NCBI RefSeq assembly: GCF_900182645.1
Contig: NZ_FXTA01000007.1
Coordinates: 1 to 64,000 of the forward strand
Length of the DNA stretch: 64,000 nt
Direction of reading: 5' to 3'
Origin: Flavobacterium resistens
GTDB lineage: Bacteria; Bacteroidota; Bacteroidia; Flavobacteriales; Flavobacteriaceae
The position numbers and the translations under genes are program-made. Below the pieces are notes generated by a model. That model ran no database searches and was not told the DNA's origin. It saw only the letters and a program-made list of their open reading frames with translations. This document shows, piece after piece, positions 1 through 7,990 of this stretch (within the stretch, counting starts at the first letter, position 1; every line of letters begins with the position of its first letter).

Positions 1-23
1 TTTCTTCTCAAAACAGCTACCAT

Positions 24-102
24 AGCCCCGATAGAAGCCGAAATCCTTTTGCTTTTTTCTTTAAAAAGCAAAAGATTGGAGCGGATAGCGGGAAATAGCT
101 CC
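24..102. repeat. Hairpin-forming intergenic repeat
   Basis: Two arms rich in T and A (about 43-57 and 63-75, TTTTGCTTTTT against AAAAGCAAAA) can form a stem, and outer CCCG/CGGG blocks can extend it. It lies downstream of the minus-strand DUF4294 gene. From memory, similar elements with a GATAG block beside a TTTTGCTTTTT hairpin recur between genes in Flavobacterium genomes, so I read it as a dispersed palindromic repeat or structured RNA rather than a dedicated terminator. The rest of 103-254 is AT-rich with no gene seen. Confidence 0.5.
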
Positions 103-254
103 TTATACAAAATCCAAAATTCGGTTTTTTTACCCTTATATATAGCATAGCTTTCTATATACATATATATGTATAGAAAAAACAAAACCGTTAAATTTTA
201 AAATCTAACGATTTTAATTACATATATACTATAATAGATGATTAGGCTACCCTT

Positions 255-935
255 CTATTGATTCGCTGGAGCTTTTGCTTTTTCTTCCCATTTATTCATT
301 AAATCATTATAATTAACAGGATTTGCTGCTTTTTGATTTACTAATCTTCCTGATTCAAAAGCACGCTGAAGAATTGTTTCAATTAAATAATCTTCATTGA
401 CTTCATAAGGATTGTATTCCGTCTTCAAACTTATATCAAATAAATTGGCTGTTGTGTTTGAAACAAATGCTTTGAATCCACTTTTTAAGGTTTTAATTAA
501 ATCATATGTTGTAATCCCTGTTTGTCGATGAACCAACTTTACTAAAATCTGACCTTGCTTTCGCGAAAGCTTTTTAAGTCGGTCTTCAAATTCATTGTTA
601 AGATAGTCTTCAACGATTTTGAAATATTTCTTTTTTTCACGGTTTGAATTAAGACGCGCCATTCCTTTATTTAATGCTGTCAATCTATCTGCTGCTAATT
701 TTGCATACGGATAGACTTTATAAACTCTGTTTTGAAGAATCAAAAATTGTTTTTGCGCCTCGGGATCGAGCTTTTCTTTAGTAATAATAATCTCTGGCAA
801 TTCTATAGTATCGCCTAAAATAGAATCTTTTTCTGTTAAAGTATAGCCCATTTGCTGATTCTCTTTTGGCGTAACCTGAGCACGGCTTGAGAGTGAAAAC
901 AATATAAAGAATAAAAGAATGCTGGTAAATCTCAT
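255..935 (-). CDS. DUF4294 domain exported protein
   Basis: This 226-residue protein matches the Bacteroidota-specific DUF4294 family by recall: a signal peptide (MRFTSILLFF through SSRAQ), a short linker, then a charged helical domain with VYPYAKLAADRL and the basic patch NREKKKYFK. Its function is unknown. A longer frame opens at 1004, but the first 23 codons have no signal-peptide character and Met at 935 begins a clean signal peptide, so I use 935. It is divergent from the M42 aminopeptidase gene with only about 80 bp between, so the two share a promoter region. Confidence 0.85.
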   Translation of the reverse strand: MRFTSILLFFILFSLSSRAQVTPKENQQMGYTLTEKDSILGDTIELPEIIITKEKLDPEAQKQFLILQNRVYKVYPYAKLAADRLTALNKGMARLNSNREKKKYFKIVEDYLNNEFEDRLKKLSRKQGQILVKLVHRQTGITTYDLIKTLKSGFKAFVSNTTANLFDISLKTEYNPYEVNEDYLIETILQRAFESGRLVNQKAANPVNYNDLMNKWEEKAKAPANQ

Positions 936-1016
936 TGAGTCATAATTTAAATGTAAAATTATATATTTATACACAACTCTAATACCAAATTTATAATTTA
1001 GCAAAAAAATATTTTT

Positions 1017-2105
1017 ATGAGTTCAAATTCTATCTTAAAAGATACTTCAATTGCTTTCCTTGAAAGCTATCTAAATAACGCATCGCCTACTGGATATGAA
1101 AGCGAGGGACAAAAACTTTGGATGCAATATTTAAAACCATACGTTGACACTTTTATCACTGATACTTACGGAACTGCTGTTGGCGTTATCAATCCAGACG
1201 CTCCTTTTAAAGTTGTAATTGAAGGTCATGCTGATGAAATTTCCTGGTATGTAAATTATATTACAGATGATGGATTAATATATGTAATAAGAAATGGTGG
1301 TTCTGATCATCAAATTGCTCCTTCAAAACGAGTTGACATTCATACCAAAAAAGGAATTGTAAAAGGCGTTTTTGGCTGGCCAGCTATTCATACACGCTTA
1401 CGTGATAAAGAAGAAGCTCCGAAATTAAGCAATATCTTTATTGATTTAGGATGCGAAACCAAAGAACAAGTTGAAGCTATGGGAGTTCATGTTGGATGTG
1501 TTATTACTTATCCTGATGAATTCATGATTTTAAACGAAAATAAATTTGTTTGTCGTGCCATTGACAACAGAATGGGCGGTTTTATGATTGCGGAAGTTGC
1601 AAGACTTCTGCATGAGAATAAAAAAGAGCTTCCGTTTGGATTGTATATAGTAAATTCTGTTCAGGAAGAAATTGGTTTGCGCGGTGCTGAGATGATTGCA
1701 CAAACTATTAAGCCGAATGTTGCTATTATAACTGATGTTTGCCATGACACTACAACTCCGATGATCGACAAAAAAGTCGAAGGCGATCTAAAAATGGGTA
1801 AAGGGCCTGTAATTGCTTATGCTCCTGCTGTTCAAAACAAACTCCGTGATTTAATTGTTGATACAGCTGAAGAAAATAAAATTCCGTTTCAGCGCAATGC
1901 AACTTCAAGCGCTACAGGAACAGATACTGATGCTTTTGCTTACAGCAATGGCGGTGTGGCATCAGCATTGATTTCTTTGCCTTTGCGTTATATGCACACT
2001 ACAGTTGAAATGGTACATAAAGAGGATGTTGAAAATGTAATTCAGCTGATTTATGAAACATTATTGAAAATTGAAAACAACGAAACTTTTTCTTATTTTA
2101 AATAA
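1017..2105 (+). CDS. M42 family metallopeptidase (glutamyl/deblocking aminopeptidase type)
   Basis: A 362-residue cytosolic di-metal aminopeptidase of clan MH. Visible ligand motifs are GHADEI (H71, D73), AIDNRMGG (D183, the bridging Asp), QEEIGLRGA (catalytic E217 and ligand E218) and TDVCHDT (about residue 240), with a late metal-binding HTTVE near residue 330. No signal peptide is present. Length and motif order fit the family, whose members form tetrahedral dodecamers that trim peptides. It is a single-gene unit closed by the hairpin at 2122-2154. Substrate preference cannot be told from sequence. Confidence 0.92.
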   Translation: MSSNSILKDTSIAFLESYLNNASPTGYESEGQKLWMQYLKPYVDTFITDTYGTAVGVINPDAPFKVVIEGHADEISWYVNYITDDGLIYVIRNGGSDHQIAPSKRVDIHTKKGIVKGVFGWPAIHTRLRDKEEAPKLSNIFIDLGCETKEQVEAMGVHVGCVITYPDEFMILNENKFVCRAIDNRMGGFMIAEVARLLHENKKELPFGLYIVNSVQEEIGLRGAEMIAQTIKPNVAIITDVCHDTTTPMIDKKVEGDLKMGKGPVIAYAPAVQNKLRDLIVDTAEENKIPFQRNATSSATGTDTDAFAYSNGGVASALISLPLRYMHTTVEMVHKEDVENVIQLIYETLLKIENNETFSYFK

Positions 2106-2121
2106 TAACAAGGTACAAACA

Positions 2122-2154
2122 TAAATTAGGCTGTTTTTAAAACGGCCTAATTTA
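2122..2154 (+). terminator. Hairpin terminator after M42 peptidase
   Basis: TAAATTAGGC at 2122-2131 pairs exactly with GCCTAATTTA at 2145-2154 around a short loop. It ends the peptidase transcript before the two-component genes. Confidence 0.6.
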
Positions 2155-2168
2155 TAAATAGGCTATAT

Positions 2169-2849
2169 ATGAAAATTTTATTGCTCGAAGACGATTTTAC
2201 TTTATCGAAAGAAATCTCCGCATTTTTTTCTTCGAAAGGCTTTGAGTGCTTTCCTTATTATGATGGCGCGTTATTGTTGAAAAAATACGTTCCTTATGAA
2301 TATGATTTAATCATTCTTGATATTAATGTCCCCGGTACGAATGGGATTGATGTTTGCAAAGGCATTCGTGAAAATGATAAAAAAACGCCAATAATTATGT
2401 TGACGGCCTTCAGTGAAATTGATGACAAACTTGCTTCTTTTGACAATGGCGCCGATGACTATTTAGTAAAGCCTTTTCATTTCGAAGAATTGTTTGCCCG
2501 AATTTCATCTTTATTAAGACGAAAAGAGATTCCGCAGCAAATTGAAAAAAAGATTATTATAGAAGATTTGGAAATTTTGGAAGAAGAAATGAAAGTATTC
2601 CGCTCAGGCGAAGAAATCAAGCTTACTCCAAAAGAGTTCAAGCTGATTATGATCTTGGCTCATGCCAAAGGAAAAGTGCTATCCAAGCAATTTATTGCCG
2701 AAAAACTTTGGGATTACCATATCGAAACCAACCAAAATACAATTGAAGTCTATATTAATTTTCTTCGAAAAAAAATCGACAAAGATCACGAAACAAAACT
2801 TATTCGAACCAAAGTCGGTTACGGTTATTATTTAAGCAATCAGGAATGA
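2169..2849 (+). CDS. OmpR/PhoB-type response regulator of the metal efflux operon
   Basis: 226 residues. Receiver domain 1-120 has the acidic pocket LLLEDD (E7, D8, D9), phospho-acceptor D51 in LIILDINVPG, conserved Thr in MLTAF and Lys in LVKPF. Residues 130-225 form a winged-helix DNA-binding domain (LTPKEFKLI, NTIEVYINFLRKK, TKVGYGY). Its stop overlaps the start of the kinase gene (ATGA), so the two are translationally coupled. The target is probably the direct-repeat array at 4212-4243, since OmpR-family dimers bind repeats with about 11 bp spacing. That assignment is inference from position. Confidence 0.92.
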   Translation: MKILLLEDDFTLSKEISAFFSSKGFECFPYYDGALLLKKYVPYEYDLIILDINVPGTNGIDVCKGIRENDKKTPIIMLTAFSEIDDKLASFDNGADDYLVKPFHFEELFARISSLLRRKEIPQQIEKKIIIEDLEILEEEMKVFRSGEEIKLTPKEFKLIMILAHAKGKVLSKQFIAEKLWDYHIETNQNTIEVYINFLRKKIDKDHETKLIRTKVGYGYYLSNQE

Positions 2850-4204
2850 CATTAAAAAACAGAATATCACTTTTGGTAAGTTTGCTGTTTACAATCCTTT
2901 TTGGATTAGCTTCAACGGTGATATTTGTTTTGTATTCCAATTTTCGAAAAGAAGAATTCCGTGATCGTTTAGAAATTAAAGCGCTTTCGAACATCAAACT
3001 TTTAGTAAATGTAAAAGAGGTTGATGATCAGCTTTTGAAAATTATCGATCAAAATTCAATCAACAAATTGTATGATGAAAAGACTTTGGTTTTTGATTCT
3101 CATTTTAAACTGATTTACAGCAGTATTGATGATGCAAAGATAAATTGGTCAATTGAAGATTTAAAATACCTAAAAAAACATAAAACCTTTTTTAAACAAC
3201 AAGGCGACTATGAAGTTTACGGCGTTTTTTATGACACTAAAGACAAAGATTTTTATGCTTTAATTTCGGCTACAGATGATTATGGAAAACGAAAACTTCT
3301 TTTTCTTCGCTATACTTTAGTCGTATCTTATATCTTTTTTACTTGTATTTGTTGGGTTTTGACATCCTTCATGGTTAAAAAAGCTATGAATCCGTTGAGT
3401 GTATTCCATCAAAAAATAAAAAACATAAACGAAAATAATCTTGATACGCGCGTAGCATCCAAAAGCAATAAAAATGAAATTGATTTAATTGCAAACGAAT
3501 TCAATTTCATGATGGATAGAATTGAGATTTCATATCAAAAACAAAAAGAATTTACCGCACACGCATCGCACGAATTGCGAACGCCTTTATCCAGAATCAC
3601 TTCACAGATTGAAAATGTTGTTACAGATCCTGCCACTTCTGAAAAAGGAAAATCATTTTTAAAAACCATTTTATCAGACGTAAACCAATTAACAGAATTA
3701 ATTAATTCTTTATTGATTCTTTCGAAAATTGACAATAAAAACCACGAAAATACAGAAGTTCAACGCATGGACGAAATCTTATTTTCGGCCATAGAAAATT
3801 TAAATAAAAGCTTTCCTGATTTTGTAATTCTTTTTGAAATGGAAGAAAGTGATAATCTGGATTCTGTTTTAGAAGTAAAAGGAAATAAAAATCTCCTAGA
3901 AATTGCACTAGGCAATATTTTAAAAAACGCTTGTGTGTACTCTGATGACAAGCAAGCCAAAGTCAAAATTAGCGTACAAGATAATCATCTTGTAATTTCG
4001 ATTTCAAATAGCGGAAAAACTTTAAGCGAAAACGAGCAAAAAAATCTTTTCCAACCTTTTATGCGAGGCAAAAATTCAAAAGGGACTTCAGGCTTTGGGC
4101 TGGGTCTGCGTATTGTTCAGCGAATACTTTCCCTGCACAACACAACTATAACCTACAGTGTTCCAGCTGATAATATAAATTTATTTCAACTTTTCTTTCA
4201 TTAA
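2846..4204 (+). CDS. HAMP-containing sensor histidine kinase
   Basis: 452 residues. Membrane segment near 8-30, a periplasmic sensor loop of about 120 residues, a second membrane segment near 152-178, HAMP to about 230, then HisKA with phospho-acceptor H242 in SHELRTPLSR and a HATPase_c domain with the N-box ILKNAC and G-box GFGLGLRIV. It pairs with the overlapping response regulator gene. Its place in front of a Czc-type efflux operon suggests sensing of periplasmic metal, but no obvious His/Met metal cluster is visible in the sensor loop, so the signal is unproven. Confidence 0.9.
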   Translation: MTLKNRISLLVSLLFTILFGLASTVIFVLYSNFRKEEFRDRLEIKALSNIKLLVNVKEVDDQLLKIIDQNSINKLYDEKTLVFDSHFKLIYSSIDDAKINWSIEDLKYLKKHKTFFKQQGDYEVYGVFYDTKDKDFYALISATDDYGKRKLLFLRYTLVVSYIFFTCICWVLTSFMVKKAMNPLSVFHQKIKNINENNLDTRVASKSNKNEIDLIANEFNFMMDRIEISYQKQKEFTAHASHELRTPLSRITSQIENVVTDPATSEKGKSFLKTILSDVNQLTELINSLLILSKIDNKNHENTEVQRMDEILFSAIENLNKSFPDFVILFEMEESDNLDSVLEVKGNKNLLEIALGNILKNACVYSDDKQAKVKISVQDNHLVISISNSGKTLSENEQKNLFQPFMRGKNSKGTSGFGLGLRIVQRILSLHNTTITYSVPADNINLFQLFFH

Positions 4205-4211
4205 TATTCTT

Positions 4212-4243
4212 TTTTAAGGTATTTTTAAGGTAGATTTTAAGGT
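4212..4243 (+). promoter_or_regulatory. Triple direct repeat, likely response-regulator operator
   Basis: TTTTAAGGT occurs at 4212-4220, 4223-4231 and 4235-4243, with spacings of 11 and 12 bp; a weaker ACTTAAAG follows. It lies between the kinase gene and the efflux operon, about 50-80 bp before the first efflux start codon. Spacing near one helical turn is typical of OmpR/PhoB-family operators. Confidence 0.6.
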
Positions 4244-4291
4244 TACTTAAAGTCTGTCGATAGCATATTTGTACAACTTAAAATTGATACA

Positions 4292-5539
4292 ATGAAAAAA
4301 GCATATGCATTTTTTCTGCTTGTTGTTCTAAATCAAGCAGTAATGGCTCAAAAAACAATCACTCTTCAAGATTGTGAAAGTCAATTTCTTAAAAAAAATC
4401 TTTTTTTGCTGGCCTCTCAATATAATATTGATGCTTCTAAAGCGCTGACGATTCAGGCAAAAATTTGGGACAATCCAGCTTTAACAGCAGAATTAAATGC
4501 TTACAATCCCGATGCAAACAAATATTTTGATATTGGAAAAGAAGGACAAAAATCCTTTGGTATTGAGCAGCTGATTTATTTAGGCGGAAAAAAACGCAAT
4601 GAAGTTAAATTGGCTCAAACCAATGAACAATTGGCTGAATTACAATTTAATGATCTTTTAAGGACTTTAAAACTTCAATTACGCAAGAGCTTTTACACTG
4701 TCTATTACAATACAAAAAGTCTTGAAACGACAGATCAGCAACTTGCCCATATTGAAGATTTAATTAACTCCTACTCCGTTCAGGCACAAAAAGGAAATGT
4801 TCCTTTAAAAGATGTTGTTCGTTTACAATCGTTGTATCTCAATTTTAAAAATGAACGAATGGAAGTAGTAAATGATAATATTGAAGAACAAGGTAATTTG
4901 AGATTATTACTGAATTCAACTGAAAATATAGTTCCAGAAGTTTCAAAAGATGAATTCAGCAAATATTTGAAAACAATGCCTTTCGATTTAAAATCTTTAG
5001 AAGATCAAGCCATTGCCAACAGACCTGATTATTTGGCTAAACAAAAAGAAATTGATGCAAATGAATTGAATGTAAAATGGCAAAAATCACTTTCGATTCC
5101 AGATCTAACTTTAGGTGCAAATTATGATCAACGAGGCGGCGCTTTTAATAAAGAAGCAAATGTAACACTTGGCATTCCGCTTCCACTTTGGAACAAAAAC
5201 AAAGGAAATATTAAATATGCACAAACCATTTTAGAACAGTCTAAAGTTGAAAAACAAAATTTTGATCTGCAATTGCAAACAGAAATTACTTCGGCCTGGA
5301 ATAAATGGGAGGAATCACGCAAAAATTATTCGGTAATAAAACCAACCGTAAATGCCGACTTTGAAGCAGTTTACAACGGAATGCTTAACAACTTCCAAAA
5401 ACGAAATGTGAGTTTATTAGAATTTACCGATTTCATGGAAAGTTATAATCAGGCTACAATTCTAGTAAATGAATTAAAGAAAAAACTGGCCCTTTCAGGC
5501 GAAGAACTAAATAGTACAATCAATAAAGACTTATTCTAA
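4292..5539 (+). CDS. TolC/CzcC-family outer membrane efflux protein
   Basis: 415 residues with a signal peptide cleaved after ...QAVMA. Two long helical repeats rich in Leu, Lys and Gln carry the outer-membrane-factor pattern (TLQDCESQFLKKN at the mature N-terminus, GIEQLIYLGGKK, later LGIPLPLWNKNKG). These are features of the CzcC branch that serves heavy-metal RND pumps. It is the first gene of a four-gene operon with gaps of 12, 4 and 83 bp. It should form the trimeric outer-membrane duct for the pump at 7991-11089. Confidence 0.9.
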   Translation: MKKAYAFFLLVVLNQAVMAQKTITLQDCESQFLKKNLFLLASQYNIDASKALTIQAKIWDNPALTAELNAYNPDANKYFDIGKEGQKSFGIEQLIYLGGKKRNEVKLAQTNEQLAELQFNDLLRTLKLQLRKSFYTVYYNTKSLETTDQQLAHIEDLINSYSVQAQKGNVPLKDVVRLQSLYLNFKNERMEVVNDNIEEQGNLRLLLNSTENIVPEVSKDEFSKYLKTMPFDLKSLEDQAIANRPDYLAKQKEIDANELNVKWQKSLSIPDLTLGANYDQRGGAFNKEANVTLGIPLPLWNKNKGNIKYAQTILEQSKVEKQNFDLQLQTEITSAWNKWEESRKNYSVIKPTVNADFEAVYNGMLNNFQKRNVSLLEFTDFMESYNQATILVNELKKKLALSGEELNSTINKDLF

Positions 5540-5551
5540 AAATATACAAAG

Positions 5552-6637
5552 ATGAAACATAAACTAATTATAGGAATCGCAATCGTGAGTTTATCCCTAG
5601 CAAGCTGCAAAAAAGAGGTAGAAAATCCGCAGACCAATTCGTCTTTTGCATTAAGTGATTCAATGCTAAAAACAACTACAACTGCTGTCGCGCAAACACA
5701 ACCCGTAACAAACGAATTGAATTTTTACGGAAAAATTACCGCTGACAATAACAAAATGATTGATGTTTATCCTTTAGTGGGCGGAAATGTAATAAAAGTA
5801 AATGTTGAGCTTGGAGATTATGTTCGTAAAGGACAAGTTCTGGCAACCATAAGAAGTACAGATATAGCCGATTTTGAAAAACAATCTTTAGATGCTAAAA
5901 GTGATTTATTGGTAGCCAAAAACAATTTGAAAGTTGCCCAAGAATTATTTGACGGTAAATTAAATTCTGAAAGTGATGTACTTCAGGCAAAATCTGAAGT
6001 GACAAAGGCGCAGTCACAATTAGGCAAAATTCAGGAAACGTATAAAATTTACAATATTAAAGCAGGTTCTATATATGAAGTAACAGCGCCAATAAGCGGT
6101 TTTATTATTCAAAAAAGTATTAATCAGGATATGCTTTTAAGAAACGACCGCTCTGAAAACATTTTTGATATTGCAGAAATAAGCGAAGTTTGGGCAATGG
6201 CCAATATCAACGAAATGGATATCAATAAAGTAAAATTAGGAATTGATGCCGATGTTACCACTTTAAGTTATCCGGATAAAGTTTTTAAAGGAAAAGTCGA
6301 TAAAATTTTCAACGTAATTGATCCTGAAACTAAAGCAATGCAAGCCCGAATTAAACTTCAAAACTCAGATTATTTATTGAAACCAGATATGAATGCCAAC
6401 ATAAAATTATGTTTCAAAGAAAATAATTCAATGATTGCGATTCCGAGTGATGCCATTGTTTTTGATAAAAGCAAAAACTTCGTAATGATTTTTAAAGATC
6501 GTCATAATATTGAAACCAGACAAGTCGACGTTTATAGAGTCGTTGGAAAAACAACTTACATTTCAAGTGGTTTGAAAGAAAATGAAAAAGTTATTACAAA
6601 CAATCAGCTATTCATTTACCGAGCCTTAAACGAGTAA
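5552..6637 (+). CDS. RND efflux periplasmic adaptor lipoprotein (CzcB/MFP type)
   Basis: 361 residues. A lipobox (LSLASC) anchors the protein. A barrel-sandwich half follows (DVYPLVGGNVIKVNVELGD with GQVLATI), then an alpha-helical hairpin of about 70 residues, the second lipoyl-like half (TAPISGFI), a beta-barrel and a membrane-proximal domain. It bridges the TolC-like duct and the CzcA-like pump. It has no extra N-terminal His-rich metal-binding domain. It starts 12 bp after the upstream gene and ends 4 bp before the porin gene, so it is co-transcribed. Confidence 0.9.
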   Translation: MKHKLIIGIAIVSLSLASCKKEVENPQTNSSFALSDSMLKTTTTAVAQTQPVTNELNFYGKITADNNKMIDVYPLVGGNVIKVNVELGDYVRKGQVLATIRSTDIADFEKQSLDAKSDLLVAKNNLKVAQELFDGKLNSESDVLQAKSEVTKAQSQLGKIQETYKIYNIKAGSIYEVTAPISGFIIQKSINQDMLLRNDRSENIFDIAEISEVWAMANINEMDINKVKLGIDADVTTLSYPDKVFKGKVDKIFNVIDPETKAMQARIKLQNSDYLLKPDMNANIKLCFKENNSMIAIPSDAIVFDKSKNFVMIFKDRHNIETRQVDVYRVVGKTTYISSGLKENEKVITNNQLFIYRALNE

Positions 6638-6641
6638 GAAA

Positions 6642-7907
6642 ATGGAAAAATCTGTAAAAATACTGGGGTTTGCTACGTTATTTGTTTCAACGCTTTCATT
6701 TTCTCAAGAAACAGATTCGATCCGAAAATATAGTCTGAAATTTCAAATGACATCTATATATCAATATCATCCCGCTTTTCATGCAGACTATTCAGGAACA
6801 AATAGTATGCATCCAAAAGATGAAGGTGCATTATCATTGACATCAACATTATATCTTGATGTACCGCTTTGGAAAGGCGCTACAGTAACTTTTAATCCAG
6901 AAATGTCCGGAGGTGAAGGATTATCATCAGCCAGAGGATTAGGAGGTTTTCCAAATGGAGAAACATTCAGAATTGGAGATACAAAACCTGTAGTTTATGT
7001 GGCAAGAATGTTATTGGAACAAAAGTTTAAGTTTAAAAATAATCAATCATTACAGTTGGTTTTTGGAAAATTTGGATTATCAGACTATTTCGACAACAGC
7101 CTTTATTCACATGATCCCAGAACACAATTTTTAAACTGGTCGCTAATGACTTACGGAGCTTGGGATTATGCTGCAAACACCAGAGGATACACAGATGGTT
7201 TGTATGCCAATTATCAATTTGATACCTGGCAAGTTAGAGGTTCCTTAACTGCATTACCTACTTATGCCAATGGTCCAAACGTTGAATTTAGCTTCGCCAA
7301 TTCGAATGCAATAAACATAGAAGTGGAGAAAAAAATCATCTTTAAAAATAATGACAGCGCCAATATAAAATTATTAGGTTTTAGAAATGTAGCCGGAATG
7401 GGGAATTATGACGAAGCAAATTCCAATTTCACAACAACTCCCGATATACAAAGTACAAGACAAAATGGTCGCACCAAATACGGAATTGGGTTAAATATGG
7501 ATTATACACACAATGATAACTGGGGGCTTTTTGGTCGAATAAGCTATAATGATGGAAAAAATGAAACCTGGGCATTTACAGAAATTGACCGATCGGCGCA
7601 ATTGGGAATTCATTTGAATGGAAAAATGTGGAATCGAACTGATGATTTCGGCGGAATTGCGCTCGTAGCAAACGGATTGTCAAATCCTCATAAAGAATAC
7701 CAGAAACTTGGAGGAAATGGTTTTATGATTGGCGACGGAACTTTAGATTATGGTGTCGAACAAATTGTAGAAGTATTTTATTCCTTTTTAGTGCCCAATA
7801 CACATATTACATTATCACCAGATTATCAATTTGCAATGAATCCGGCTTATAATAAAGATAGAGGTCCAATTCAATTTTTTGCCTTACGTTTTCATACCGA
7901 GTTCTAA
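6642..7907 (+). CDS. OprB-like (carbohydrate-selective) porin family protein in metal-efflux operon
   Basis: 421 residues: signal peptide (...STLSFSQ), then a beta-rich chain with alternating aromatic residues ending in a C-terminal Phe (ALRFHTEF), the usual outer-membrane barrel ending. The motif set (HADYSGTNSM, SARGLGGFPNGE, SLMTYGAWDYA, DPRTQFLNWS) recalls the carbohydrate porin/OprB family of Bacteroidota. Its place between the adaptor and pump genes, 4 bp after the adaptor, ties it to metal efflux rather than sugar uptake. Transport specificity is not deducible. Confidence 0.75.
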   Translation: MEKSVKILGFATLFVSTLSFSQETDSIRKYSLKFQMTSIYQYHPAFHADYSGTNSMHPKDEGALSLTSTLYLDVPLWKGATVTFNPEMSGGEGLSSARGLGGFPNGETFRIGDTKPVVYVARMLLEQKFKFKNNQSLQLVFGKFGLSDYFDNSLYSHDPRTQFLNWSLMTYGAWDYAANTRGYTDGLYANYQFDTWQVRGSLTALPTYANGPNVEFSFANSNAINIEVEKKIIFKNNDSANIKLLGFRNVAGMGNYDEANSNFTTTPDIQSTRQNGRTKYGIGLNMDYTHNDNWGLFGRISYNDGKNETWAFTEIDRSAQLGIHLNGKMWNRTDDFGGIALVANGLSNPHKEYQKLGGNGFMIGDGTLDYGVEQIVEVFYSFLVPNTHITLSPDYQFAMNPAYNKDRGPIQFFALRFHTEF

Positions 7908-7990
7908 ATATAGAATACTAAATATGCATTCTTAAAACGAAGCAACAGAATTAAAAAAACAAAAATTCATCATTAAAAATACTTTTTAGA

